In this document: piece after piece, positions 37,722 to 45,998 of the stretch
Layout: each line of letters opens with the position of its first letter
How positions within the stretch are numbered: the first letter of the stretch is position 1
DNA from: Pseudalkalibacillus decolorationis
GTDB lineage: Bacteria; Bacillota; Bacilli; Bacillales; Fictibacillaceae
Direction: 5' to 3'
NCBI RefSeq assembly: GCF_024609785.1
Contig: NZ_JANHJQ010000011.1
Span: forward strand, 1 to 64,000
Length of the DNA stretch: 64,000 nucleotides
Position numbers and translations under genes: made by a program
Notes under the pieces: model-generated
Told to the model about the DNA's origin: nothing
Database searches by the model: none
The model's input: only the letters and a program-made list of their open reading frames with translations

Positions 37722-39056
37722 ATGAGTATTAAGATCTGGCTACATAGAATTTATTACAGCTTCTGGTTTCTACCTGCCTTTTATAGTTTTCTCGCCATAT
37801 TGTTTGCTTTACTATCGGTTGAAGTGGACATGTGGATGGAACGTATCGATATCCATCAACACATCCCCTCGTTCCTATTAACAGACCGTGATACGTCTCG
37901 TCTAATCCTGAGTGCATTGGCGACTTCCATTTTAACAATGACGGCCATTACATTTTCTTCAATTATGGTCCTTTTATCAACCTATTTATCTCAATACTCA
38001 CCTCGTACCCTTGATAATTTTTTGAGTGATCCGATCACACGCAGAGTATTAGGAGTCTTTATTGGTTCGTTCTTTTATTTTCTCCTTTTATTGCTATGGA
38101 TGAACATTTCAGACCAAGCGAGTTTTCTTATTGTGCCAACCTTTTCTATATTAGTTGCTGCCCTCTGCCTCGGTTTCTTTGTCTATTTCATTCATCATGT
38201 CGGAACGTGGATCCAAGTAAATAACCTCATAAAGAACATTACTGATAATTGCTTGGTCATCCTTGAAACATATGAGCAGCAAAGTACCAATTTAAAGTCT
38301 ACAAGCTCCTCGCCTTGGTCGAGTTGGGAAGATGAGGAAGTAAGGTTAAAGGAATGTAGGAAGGCCCAATCCTACCAATCAGGATATATACAGCACATAA
38401 ATCTTAAAATGATCATCCAGCTTGCCCAAAAGGATGACCTGCTGATAAGGATGGAAAAGAACATTGGAGACTACATAGATAAGGGGTCCACTCTCTTTTT
38501 ATACTGGTCGCTTGATGATCGGAAATTTTCGATTGAGACGTATTTAGAAAACATTCGAATTGGTCATAATCGGACCACAGAACAGGACCTCGAATATGGA
38601 ATCCAAAAGCTAACCGAAATTGCTTTACGTGCGATCTCACCTGCCGTTAATGATCCTTATACTGCCATCGTTTGCATACACCGTCTAGGGAAGGTCTTAT
38701 CACGCCTCCCCCAAAAATCTCTAGAAGAACCGTACTTTTATGATGAAAAACAAAACCTTCGGATCATTTTGAACAAAGAGTCCTTTGCTCACGTACTTTA
38801 TAAAAGCTTTTACCAAATCAGACACTACGGAAGGCAGGATGTATCTGTGCTTGCTGCTATTTTTGAAGCACTGGCTTTGATAGCCGAAAAGAGCCCTAAA
38901 CCACCCACCCAACAGACACTCTGGCAATTTGCTGAAGCCATATGTGAAGGAATTGATCGCTCTACATTAATAAATATGGATAAGCTTTATTTGAATGAAA
39001 AAATAGATGAATTGGGTAGATTAACAGGACATTCGATGAAAAAGCCTTTTCTCTAA
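37722..39056 (+). CDS. DUF2254 family membrane protein, paralogue 2
   Basis: About 444 aa from the ATG at 37722, 11 nt after AGGTGG; a GTG at 37707 overlaps that site. It shares the whole architecture of the preceding gene: LSALATSILTMTAITFSSIM in the membrane half, RTTEQDLEYGIQKLTEIALR and FYQIRHYGRQDVSVLAAIFE in the soluble half. Divergence is highest in the loop between halves (about 180-225). The pair is a tandem duplication, probably co-transcribed, and may form a hetero-oligomer. Confidence 0.85.
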   Translation: MSIKIWLHRIYYSFWFLPAFYSFLAILFALLSVEVDMWMERIDIHQHIPSFLLTDRDTSRLILSALATSILTMTAITFSSIMVLLSTYLSQYSPRTLDNFLSDPITRRVLGVFIGSFFYFLLLLLWMNISDQASFLIVPTFSILVAALCLGFFVYFIHHVGTWIQVNNLIKNITDNCLVILETYEQQSTNLKSTSSSPWSSWEDEEVRLKECRKAQSYQSGYIQHINLKMIIQLAQKDDLLIRMEKNIGDYIDKGSTLFLYWSLDDRKFSIETYLENIRIGHNRTTEQDLEYGIQKLTEIALRAISPAVNDPYTAIVCIHRLGKVLSRLPQKSLEEPYFYDEKQNLRIILNKESFAHVLYKSFYQIRHYGRQDVSVLAAIFEALALIAEKSPKPPTQQTLWQFAEAICEGIDRSTLINMDKLYLNEKIDELGRLTGHSMKKPFL

Positions 39057-39074
39057 GATGGGAATCAAAACATC

Positions 39075-39644
39075 CTATTTGAAAAGAAGCTTCTCGAGCT
39101 GCTTAAGGTTAGCGGGACCAAGAATTTTATGCTGAATCGTTCCATCTGGAGCAATGACAAAGGTCGTCGGAATCATGACAACCTTATAGGCAGTAGCTAC
39201 TTTCCCTTCCTTATCCAGGGGAATACGAAAGGGAATCCCAAGGTCGTGGGCAAACATTGCTACAGGTTCAAGACTTTCCTCTTCTGAACTCAAATTTACG
39301 GCTAGTACAACCACATCATCCTCTTTGTGCAAATGATAAAAGTTGATCAGTTCTGGTATTTCATCTTTACAGTACGTACACCAAGTCGTCCAGAAATTCA
39401 GAATTACCGTTTTCCCTTGGAATTGAGATAAGGAAACGTTTTTTCCATCTATCGTACTTAGTGTAAAATCGGGAGCTTTACGGCCTATCTCTGCTGCACC
39501 TGAAACGACTGAGCCAACCTTAATTGTATTCGCCTTATCAATCTCCTGTTTACTACGTTCACTCACACTCGGGTTCTGCCAAGCTAAGAATCCGAAAAGA
39601 ACCGTTAAACTGATCAACAATCCGTATTGAAACTTCCCCTTCAT
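39075..39644 (-). CDS. TlpA/ResA-like membrane-anchored thiol-disulfide oxidoreductase
   Basis: 189 aa. An N-terminal signal anchor (residues 5-22) places a thioredoxin-fold AhpC/TSA-TlpA domain outside the membrane. The redox motif is W88-C89-T-Y-C92, the cis-proline region is IPTTFVI near 165, and GRKAPDFTLSTIDGK opens the domain. It probably reduces or isomerises disulfides on exported proteins, as ResA and StoA do for cytochrome c or spore proteins. AGGTGA precedes ATG. It converges on the DUF2254 pair, 18 nt from the stop of the second gene. Confidence 0.9.
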   Translation of the reverse strand: MKGKFQYGLLISLTVLFGFLAWQNPSVSERSKQEIDKANTIKVGSVVSGAAEIGRKAPDFTLSTIDGKNVSLSQFQGKTVILNFWTTWCTYCKDEIPELINFYHLHKEDDVVVLAVNLSSEEESLEPVAMFAHDLGIPFRIPLDKEGKVATAYKVVMIPTTFVIAPDGTIQHKILGPANLKQLEKLLFK

Positions 39645-39746
39645 TTTTTCACCTCAAAAAGAACTCGTTTCTATACTATAGGACGGAATAGGTAAAAAAA
39701 TGAACAAGCTCACAACATTTTTTAATAGTTTTTTTTAGACCCAAAA

Positions 39747-39774
39747 AAATCCCCGCGAAGAATCGCGGAGATTT
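39747..39774 (-). terminator. Rho-independent terminator after the 55-aa membrane protein gene
   Basis: On the minus strand CTCCGCGA pairs with TCGCGGGG around TTCT, with flanking AAAT/ATTT pairs and TTTTTTT after. It starts 1 nt beyond the stop codon. Confidence 0.85.
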
Positions 39775-39775
39775 C

Positions 39776-39943
39776 CTAGAACATTGGCAGTATATAATTC
39801 ACGATAAAGTATAATAGTCCGAAAAAGATGATTAGATACGCTGCATATTTTATAAATGTTGATGCGACTCTACCAGAATCTTTCTTTTTCTCGACTCTTT
39901 CTTCACGAACGTCCATCTCATCATGGTGGTCTCGTCGATCCAT
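39776..39943 (-). CDS. Small membrane protein of unknown function (55 aa)
   Basis: 55 aa: a very charged N-terminal half (MDRRDHHDEMDVREERVEKK) and one transmembrane helix at residues 30-52 (YAAYLIIFFGLLYFIVNYI). GAGGAG lies 6-7 nt before ATG and a terminator starts directly after the stop. It would be tail-anchored with the charged half in the cytoplasm. Family not recognised. It lies between the M48 protease gene and the thioredoxin gene on the same strand, each probably with its own unit. Confidence 0.75.
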   Translation of the reverse strand: MDRRDHHDEMDVREERVEKKKDSGRVASTFIKYAAYLIIFFGLLYFIVNYILPMF

Positions 39944-40073
39944 AACATCACTCCTCTGCTTTTTTAATTCGTTAGAAGAGTAATTCCCCTTTCACATACT
40001 TCTGAAACATGATGTGATAAGGACTGACTTTCTCCGTCACATAAGTCCTTAACCACATCTATCATAATTATTA

Positions 40074-41378
40074 TTATTGTTCAATTTTCTCATTTTCATT
40101 AAGACTTTGGTCGACCGATTCCTTTTGATTCCATTTTTCTAGAAAGTGAATACGCTCTAACATCGTAGGGTGACCATACAAAAATACTTTTACGAGCCAT
40201 GGGGGATTTACTTCGCTTAATCCTGAAACCGATAATTTCTGAAATGCACCCACCGCAGCCTCTGGGTCTTTGGTCATTTCTATCGCATATTCATCTGCAG
40301 AATGTTCTGCTTGACGTGAAATTGTATTTTCAATTGGACTTGCTATAAACGACAGGATTGAGAAAACGAGTAATAGTGCTGGGAGCGAGGCAATATCCGA
40401 AGGCTTTTCAACTCCCCAATGTCTGCCCCATTTATTAAGCATCCAGTAAAAAACCCTCGATCCGAGCCATAACCCGAAGAACGAAAATACAATCGAGCCA
40501 ATTAGATTCCATAAAAGATGGTTTTTTACAAAATGCCCCATCTCATGAGCCATAACAAACAGGACTTCCTCATCCTCAAGCTCTTCTAAGGTCGTATCCC
40601 ATAAGACAATCCTCAGATTTGAACCAATACCGTTCACATAGGCATTTAATGCATTCGTTTTCTCAGACATATTTACTTCATAAACTCGATCGGCTGATAT
40701 TTTTGCCTTATCTGCAAGTGCTAGAATCTTATCTTCAAGCACTTTATCCTCTAGTCGGTAAAAGTCATTGTATAGCGGATCAATCCAGATAGGCTGGATG
40801 TAATACATGAATAATGTAAACGGAATTGAAAGCAACCATCCATAGAACCACCAACGTTTTTCCGACCTTTTCATCAGCCAGTACAGTACTTGAACAATTA
40901 CAAAAAGAAACAGGGTGTTAATCCAAAATGAAATGACATTATCCCTCATCCAGCTGGAAAATGTCTGTGTAGAAATTTGATAATCCAATGACACCGTGTA
41001 GCTATAATAATCGATTGGCAATGCAAGTATAAAGGCAGTTAACGATAAAAACACCACATAAAGTGCATTGTGAACAATCGGGAATCGCGACACGTCCGTT
41101 GCTCTGTTTCGAAACCACTTCGACAAGCCGAACCCAAGCACCAATAAATAAATCATCCATTCCAAAGGTACTGAAAGGAAATACAATAAGTGTTTAATTC
41201 GTGAAAAATCATGACTCAACTCGATTTCACGCTCGGTCATAAACACAGATGGGTCTGCAGAACTTCCCTGATATTGAGCTGGAACGGATGTATCTGCTCC
41301 CATAAACAAATACCAAGTCATAACGAACGCATACAATATGAATCCGCCAGCTATCCATACTGCCTTTTTATTTTTCAT
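40074..41378 (-). CDS. M48 family membrane metalloprotease (STE24/CAAX-protease-like)
   Basis: 434 aa with about six membrane helices. The zinc motif H278-E-M-G-H282 follows EDEEVLFVMA, and the third ligand is the Glu of RQAEHSADEYA near 360. KTNALNAYVNGIGSNLRIVLWDTTLE before the motif and the multi-helix layout match eukaryotic-type STE24 CAAX proteases rather than HtpX. It likely cleaves membrane proteins in a stress-quality-control role. GGGGTG lies before ATG. Confidence 0.9.
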   Translation of the reverse strand: MKNKKAVWIAGGFILYAFVMTWYLFMGADTSVPAQYQGSSADPSVFMTEREIELSHDFSRIKHLLYFLSVPLEWMIYLLVLGFGLSKWFRNRATDVSRFPIVHNALYVVFLSLTAFILALPIDYYSYTVSLDYQISTQTFSSWMRDNVISFWINTLFLFVIVQVLYWLMKRSEKRWWFYGWLLSIPFTLFMYYIQPIWIDPLYNDFYRLEDKVLEDKILALADKAKISADRVYEVNMSEKTNALNAYVNGIGSNLRIVLWDTTLEELEDEEVLFVMAHEMGHFVKNHLLWNLIGSIVFSFFGLWLGSRVFYWMLNKWGRHWGVEKPSDIASLPALLLVFSILSFIASPIENTISRQAEHSADEYAIEMTKDPEAAVGAFQKLSVSGLSEVNPPWLVKVFLYGHPTMLERIHFLEKWNQKESVDQSLNENEKIEQ

Positions 41379-41665
41379 TTATTCACCCCTTTATCGTTTG
41401 TCCCATTACCTATTCTAGTGAATCCTGTCCATATTTAGAACCGGTGAAGTACTCATTTGTACGTACCCTCATTAGTGTGTACATTCATTAATATCAATAT
41501 TTTGGTGTTCAGCAAAAAAACAACTTCTGTCGGAGGATGTGAATTTAGTTATTAACCCAGCCCCTTGATTTTGATTATCAATTTGGAATTGGGCTGATAA
41601 GAAAAACGGAAACGCTCTTAATCTATACAACAAAGTTTCATATTTTCTATAACCACCTAAGAAAA

Positions 41666-41695
41666 AACGGATCGGCCATCGTATGGAGATCCGTT
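41666..41695 (-). terminator. Orphan terminator-like hairpin
   Basis: AACGGATC and GATCCGTT pair around 14 nt and run on the minus strand into TTTTTTCTT. No annotated gene ends here: the next minus-strand gene upstream already has its own terminator at 42055. Confidence 0.6.
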
Positions 41696-41771
41696 CTTTC
41701 TCTTGTATATTAGGAGTTTAAAATTTTTTCATCAAGGGACACAGTGAAAAATTAAGATTATTTTACTATGC

Positions 41772-41834
41772 GTGGCCGATATAATTCAATCCGCGACCGA
41801 TATATTGGATTTCGTGGCCGAATTAATATTTGGG
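41772..41834. repeat. Tandem array, exact 21-bp period, three units
   Basis: Units begin at 41772, 41793 and 41814 with GTGGCCGATATA, GCGACCGATATA and GTGGCCGAATTA; a degenerate fourth (GCGGAGG) follows. The shared core is G-x-G-x-CCGA. The sequence differs from the 20-bp arrays at 8288 and 51762, but the period class is the same. Confidence 0.8.
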
Positions 41835-42054
41835 GCGGAGGTAAATTCATATTAATTCCCCAAAAAGGCATCTCAACTCAAACGTTATATGACTTTCCCA
41901 CCTAAATGGGTGGCAACGGATGAACTTTACATCGTTAAGTTGACGTTCCTTCGATTTATTCCTCGTTATAGTCCAATACCTCATCAAAATGCCCACTACA
42001 AATCTCAAAAAGACAATACCTAAATCCAGTTCAACTTATAAATTTTGATACTAT

Positions 42055-42088
42055 AAAAAAGACATTTGCCGTTTTGACGGACAAATGC
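42055..42088 (-). terminator. Rho-independent terminator of the iron-uptake pair
   Basis: CATTTG-CCG pairs with CGG-(A)-CAAATG, nine pairs with one bulge, followed on the minus strand by TTTTTT. It lies 16 nt after the stop at 42104. Confidence 0.8.
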
Positions 42089-42103
42089 CTTGTGCTGTAT
42101 TGG

Positions 42104-42886
42104 TTACTCTGTAGGTTGAGGAACATAGCCAGATAAACATCTAGGACAATTTTTGCAAAATGTTCGATCAGGGCTTATTTCATAGTAAAGACAACATGTT
42201 TTCCGGACTCGTATCCCCGGATCACTCTTGATAAGTGGCTGTTTCTCAAAGTAATACTTTTTGAAAGGATTATATTTTAGACCAAAGCATTCGCCAGGTG
42301 CGTCTAATATATTTTGAAAATCCTCAGCAATTGTAGCCTTTAGTTCTCCTTCAGCATGCTTTGCAAACGTAGTTTCGTAAAGCCAATATATATAAGTCGC
42401 TGTATTTTCCCATAAAACAGGAAAAGGTACATTACTCGTTTTCGCTAAGTTTCCCCAAATAACCGATATGTGATTGCGAAACAACTGTTCAAGACCTGAT
42501 TCCATCTCTATCTTTCGGTCCTTATTGACTTGTTTGGCTTCAAGTGAAAGTAGTGATAGTTCCGGTAAAAAGTGACCATCACTTTGTTTGGCTTCCACCA
42601 CACAATTATTTGGTTGTATATCTAATACACGGTTTAACAAACTAAAACTAGAAAAAAACGGGGCAACCATCAAAAACGCATACCTTTTTGAAAACTGTGA
42701 AGCTGTCACTAGCTGATTAGGCGCTTTGATGAGCGGCATAATCTTTTCAATATATGCCTCGGCTGTATGTAAATGCAGCAAATCCTCTGCTGCAATAGAG
42801 TAACCATCAGAGGGCTTCTTAAGACATAGACGACAATTTTCAGCTAGAAATGACTGATGTTCAGGCGTGAGCTGCGCGTATGGCAT
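42104..42886 (-). CDS. FhuF-like ferric siderophore reductase / 2Fe-2S protein
   Basis: About 260 aa from the ATG at 42886, overlapping the ATPase gene by 26 nt. The C-terminus carries the four-cysteine 2Fe-2S pattern of the FhuF family: a CC pair in [10 protein letters not shown] and C-x2-C in FCKNCPRC. The upstream part is helical and otherwise variable. It probably reduces iron in imported ferric siderophore in the cytoplasm, releasing Fe(II). Two Fur boxes in front of the operon support the iron role. A longer frame to 42976 runs inside the ATPase gene and lacks a ribosome-binding site. Confidence 0.85.
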   Translation of the reverse strand: MPYAQLTPEHQSFLAENCRLCLKKPSDGYSIAAEDLLHLHTAEAYIEKIMPLIKAPNQLVTASQFSKRYAFLMVAPFFSSFSLLNRVLDIQPNNCVVEAKQSDGHFLPELSLLSLEAKQVNKDRKIEMESGLEQLFRNHISVIWGNLAKTSNVPFPVLWENTATYIYWLYETTFAKHAEGELKATIAEDFQNILDAPGECFGLKYNPFKKYYFEKQPLIKSDPGIRVRKTCCLYYEISPDRTFCKNCPRCLSGYVPQPTE

Positions 42887-43679
42887 TGTTTGCTCTACGA
42901 CCCTTCCCGCACGGAATACACAACGGAGTTCCAAACATAGGATCACAAGAAACCTGAGCTTCCAAACCAAAAACATCCTTCACCATAGTCGGTGTAACAA
43001 TATGTTCTGGTGCTCCTTGTGCATAAATTGTTTTATCATGGACTGCAACGATATTGTCTGCATACCTACAAGCAAGATTCAGGTCATGAAGAACCATTAC
43101 GATAGTACGTTGTTCCATTTGATTCAAATCAAACAGTAGATCGAGGACTTCAATTTGGTGTGCGAGATCCAAATAAGTCGTTGGTTCGTCCAGTAAAATC
43201 GTTTCTGTATTTTGAGCAAGAGCCATCGCAATCCATGCTCTTTGTCTTTGTCCCCCTGAAAGAGCTTCGACTGGGCGGTCTGCAAGTTCAACAAGACGCG
43301 TTGCACTTAATGCAGATTGAACAGCCTCTTCATCCTTTGTTGACCACTGTTGAAGCCAGTTTTGATAAGGGTATCTCCCTTGCTTCACAAGCTGAAGAAC
43401 GGTGAGTCCTTCAGGTGTTACGGGTGACTGTGGCAAAATCGCAAGCTGTCTTGCAATTTTTTTTGTAGAGGAATGATGTATATCTTTACCATTAATATTA
43501 ATATTACCTTGCTTGGGCTTTAATAATCTGGCCATTGCCTTTAAAAGAGTGGATTTCCCTGAACCATTGCTCCCGATTAATACAGTTATCTTGCCCTTAG
43601 GTATATTTAAATTTAAGTTTTCAATGATGTTTGTTTCATTATAAGAAAGCGTTATGTTTTTTGTTTCAAGAGAAAACAT
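42861..43679 (-). CDS. Iron-siderophore ABC transporter ATP-binding protein (FecE/FhuC-like)
   Basis: 272 aa. Walker A is GSNGSGKST near 33-41, the Q-loop is LPQSP, the signature LSGGQRQR near 140 and Walker [12 protein letters not shown] near 160, followed by the H-switch VLHDLN. The [10 protein letters not shown] and VPTMV-like C-terminal segments are typical of Fe3+-siderophore/cobalamin ATPases. No permease or binding protein is encoded beside it, so it must serve an importer encoded elsewhere. GGGGAG precedes ATG. Confidence 0.9.
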   Translation of the reverse strand: MFSLETKNITLSYNETNIIENLNLNIPKGKITVLIGSNGSGKSTLLKAMARLLKPKQGNININGKDIHHSSTKKIARQLAILPQSPVTPEGLTVLQLVKQGRYPYQNWLQQWSTKDEEAVQSALSATRLVELADRPVEALSGGQRQRAWIAMALAQNTETILLDEPTTYLDLAHQIEVLDLLFDLNQMEQRTIVMVLHDLNLACRYADNIVAVHDKTIYAQGAPEHIVTPTMVKDVFGLEAQVSCDPMFGTPLCIPCGKGRRANNAIRAAHA

Positions 43680-43748
43680 ATATTTCTCCCCTTTTTTAAA
43701 GTACTTTTTAACCTTCTTCTTTAATCTCCTTCTTAAGTTTATTTCAAA

Positions 43749-43785
43749 TGATAATCATTGTCAATGAATTTGAGAATCATTATCA
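43749..43785. promoter_or_regulatory. Two Fur boxes upstream of the siderophore ATPase/FhuF-like operon
   Basis: TGATAATCATTGTCA (43749-43763) and TGAGAATCATTATCA (43771-43785) each match the Bacillus 7-1-7 Fur operator TGATAATNATTATCA with one mismatch. They are 22 bp apart centre to centre. They lie about 70-105 bp before the ATPase start, so iron-replete repression is expected. Confidence 0.9.
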
Positions 43786-43890
43786 ATGTTTTCTGAAAAA
43801 ATAAGCCAGAGGAGCAAACGTGCCTCATTTTATATTAAATGCATGCATGAATACCCTTTCGGCTCAATCGTTTCATCTATTTTGTCATTA

Positions 43891-44730
43891 TCATTTTATT
43901 TCGCTAAATATTTCTGAAAGGCTTGATACAACCTTCAAATTTTCATGTTCGAGTTCGATACCAGTAGGTTGAATATAGATTGTTTTCATTCCTAACAACA
44001 AAGCGGGTACGATTTCATTAATCAGATTATCCCCTACTGAAACAGCTTCATGAGGCTTTACGTTATGCTTATCAAAGAGTTCTAGGAAGATTTTTTTCGT
44101 TTGCACAGGCTTTTGGGCAAGCGGTACGATCTCTTGAAAAAGGCTATCCAATTCTAGCTCACTTAATAAACGGCCGACATCATCCGCTTCACTATTTGTT
44201 ACTAAAACAATCTCTGCTTCGTTCTTCAATCGTTTAAGTCCGTCAATTAATCCAGGCGTTTTTGTCAGCTGAAATTGATCGGTGACCATGAAGTCCTTTG
44301 TTTTCGTATAGCAGGAATACGTCTCTTCACCTGTGACTCCGTAATGCTTGGCTGCAGCAAATGGTAGCCACCAACCGTCACCAATCGCAATCATATGTTC
44401 AAAATCAAAGATAAGGTGGTCTGAGTAGATGGCATCAATTTTCTCCGCGCTCCATTGTGTTCCATCCCATTCTTGAACGTGTGTCACTTGTAATGTTAAT
44501 GGATCGAGTGTCAACACAACATCTCGGTCAACGTCATATGCTTTCCCAATCCCAATTGGATGTTCTCCACACTTCATCGCTTCGTAATCCGCTTGAAAAC
44601 GACTTCTTAAGTCTATTGCCACTTTTTCCTTTAATAAAGAAGCATAATAATCGAAGTGATCAGTATCCTCGTATAATGTTCCATCTAAGTCAAAAATAAT
44701 CAATTTACTTTCTGGATAATAATGCTTCAT
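43891..44730 (-). CDS. HAD family hydrolase
   Basis: About 279 aa from the ATG at 44730, 9 nt after AAGGG; an earlier in-frame ATG touches that site. HAD motif I is FDLDGTLYED near residue 15, motif II LVTNSEADD near 195 and motif IV SVGDNLINEIVPAL near 235. The cap insertion between motifs I and II is unusually long (about 170 residues) and Trp-rich (GDGWWLPFAA). Substrate unknown. It is divergent from phnD, which invites a phosphonate-linked guess, but it does not show the PhnX lysine region that I would expect. Confidence 0.85.
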   Translation of the reverse strand: MKHYYPESKLIIFDLDGTLYEDTDHFDYYASLLKEKVAIDLRSRFQADYEAMKCGEHPIGIGKAYDVDRDVVLTLDPLTLQVTHVQEWDGTQWSAEKIDAIYSDHLIFDFEHMIAIGDGWWLPFAAAKHYGVTGEETYSCYTKTKDFMVTDQFQLTKTPGLIDGLKRLKNEAEIVLVTNSEADDVGRLLSELELDSLFQEIVPLAQKPVQTKKIFLELFDKHNVKPHEAVSVGDNLINEIVPALLLGMKTIYIQPTGIELEHENLKVVSSLSEIFSEIK

Positions 44731-44813
44731 TTTTTTCATCCCTTATCAAAAAATTTCAACCCCTTAATCTCTTGCAATTATAAAGCTTCTAGCAATCTAT
44801 AGCAAAAAGGAAC

Positions 44814-44860
44814 TGTAAATATAGTGTAAAATATGTAAAAATTCTATAGCTAAATTTACA
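44814..44860. promoter_or_regulatory. Candidate PhoP-type repeats in the HAD-phnD divergent region
   Basis: TGTAAA occurs at 44814, 44825 and 44834, which is TTTACA on the minus strand at 9-11 bp spacing. TTTACA also lies at 44855 on the plus strand. This resembles Pho boxes, TT(A/T)ACA direct repeats with an 11-bp period. The fit is imperfect because of the 9-bp gap. Confidence 0.4.
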
Positions 44861-44912
44861 GAATTATTGCATAATTAAAGTGTTGAATTAAATTTTTTTA
44901 GGGGGAAAAGGG

Positions 44913-45824
44913 ATGAAAAGATTTATTGTACTATTGTTTGCAGCATTGCTTACGATTGGGTTAGCAGCATGTGGCACTAGCGATAGTTCAAACGGTGGCG
45001 GCGGAGGGGACGGAAAACCAGAGAAACTCGTTATGGGATTCGTGCCATCACAGGATTCAGATAAAATTGCGGATACAGTTAAGCCACTTGCAGATAAACT
45101 TGGAGAAGAACTTGGTATGGAAGTCGAAGGAAAAGTAATGACCAGCTATTCTGCTCTTGTTGAAGCAATGGGTAGTAACAAGGTTCAGATCGGATTCCTA
45201 CCAGCTTTCGGTTATGTTCTAGCTAATGATAAGCATGGTGTTGAGGTTATCTTGAAGTCCGAGCGACATGGAAGCGGTTCATACAAAGCACAATATGTTG
45301 TCCGGGCAGATTCTGAAATCGATTCTCTCGAAGATATGAAAGGGAAAACATGGGCAATTCCCGATTTGACTTCTACAAGTGGATTTTTATTCCCGGCAGC
45401 TCAAATCATGGACATGTTTGATGTGGAGGATGTTCAATCTGGCTTCTTTAAAACAACCGTTGAGTCTGGTGGACATGATAACGCATTAATCGCTGTATAC
45501 GACGGAACAGCTGACGTCGCAACAACGTTTGATGATGCCCGTGACACCATTAAAGAAGATTACCCAGACGTGATGGAGAAGCTTAAGGTTGTTGAGTATA
45601 CAGAAGAAATTCCAAATGACACCATTTCCTTGACGAAAGAACTTGATGACGAATTCAAAAAGAAAATCAAAGAAACATTCCTTTCATTCAATGAAGATAA
45701 AGAAATGATCAAAATCATGAATGATGTATATACTTGGGATGCAATCATTGAGGCTGAAGATAGTGAATATGATGTCGTTCGAGACACATACGAAAAGTTT
45801 AAAGATTCAATTTCACTAGACTAA
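44913..45824 (+). CDS. phnD: Phosphonate/phosphite-type ABC transporter binding lipoprotein
   Basis: 303 aa. The signal peptide ends in lipobox LAAC with C20 lipidated, then a Gly/Ser linker. The PhnD-type fold begins KLVMGFVPSQDSDKIADTV. Typical segments are YSALVEAMGSNKVQIGFLPAFGY near 90, TSTSGFLFPAAQ near 160 (the phosphonate-binding S/T loop) and DVATTFDDARD near 215. It captures a phosphonate, phosphite or related P compound for the PhnC-PhnE importer. GGGGGAAAAGGG precedes ATG. A terminator and a repeat separate it from phnC. Confidence 0.9.
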   Translation: MKRFIVLLFAALLTIGLAACGTSDSSNGGGGGDGKPEKLVMGFVPSQDSDKIADTVKPLADKLGEELGMEVEGKVMTSYSALVEAMGSNKVQIGFLPAFGYVLANDKHGVEVILKSERHGSGSYKAQYVVRADSEIDSLEDMKGKTWAIPDLTSTSGFLFPAAQIMDMFDVEDVQSGFFKTTVESGGHDNALIAVYDGTADVATTFDDARDTIKEDYPDVMEKLKVVEYTEEIPNDTISLTKELDDEFKKKIKETFLSFNEDKEMIKIMNDVYTWDAIIEAEDSEYDVVRDTYEKFKDSISLD

Positions 45825-45835
45825 CGGTTAAAAGT

Positions 45836-45862
45836 GGGAGGAGCAAGCCTTCTCCCCTTTTT
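45836..45862 (+). terminator. Intra-operon terminator between phnD and phnC
   Basis: GGGAGGAG pairs with CTTCTCCC (one G-U) around CAAGC and runs into CTTTTT. It is only 12 nt after phnD and 160 nt before phnC, so partial read-through would set phnD above the rest. Confidence 0.75.
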
Positions 45863-45864
45863 CA

Positions 45865-45958
45865 CACGTTAAGAAAGTATAAAAATACCTTCTATAGTAT
45901 AAGGGCAACTAAGGCTCACCCTGCGCCAAAGGCTTGGCATTGCCAAGTTTTCTTTATG
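45865..45958 (-). repeat. R2 repeat copy D inside the phn operon (reverse orientation)
   Basis: Read on the minus strand it matches copies A and C: AAAGAAAACTTGGC, GCCAAGCCTTTGGCGCAGG, TTATACTATAGAAGGTAT and the tail TTTATACTTTCTTAACGTG. It sits between the phnD terminator and phnC, so the operon transcript carries its antisense form. Confidence 0.9.
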
Positions 45959-45998
45959 TCAGAACATTTTTTTTAATTGCTTCAAAAGGGGAGTTCGT

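Larger units (their letters stand above)
41379..42103. other. 725-bp intergenic region with two minus-strand terminators and a tandem array
   Basis: There is no credible gene. Contents are the terminator of the FhuF-like gene at 42055-42088, a 21-bp tandem array at 41772-41834 and an additional terminator-like hairpin at 41666-41695. The stretch between the two terminators (41700-42050) has no good frame on either strand, so a small RNA transcribed on the minus strand is possible. A CCCACCTAAATGGGTGG hairpin lies at about 41898-41914. Confidence 0.5.

Noticed and set aside
43891-44730. Phosphonoacetaldehyde hydrolase (phnX) identity for the HAD gene next to phnD
   Set aside because: HAD motifs are present but the cap is much longer than expected and I do not see the Schiff-base lysine context.
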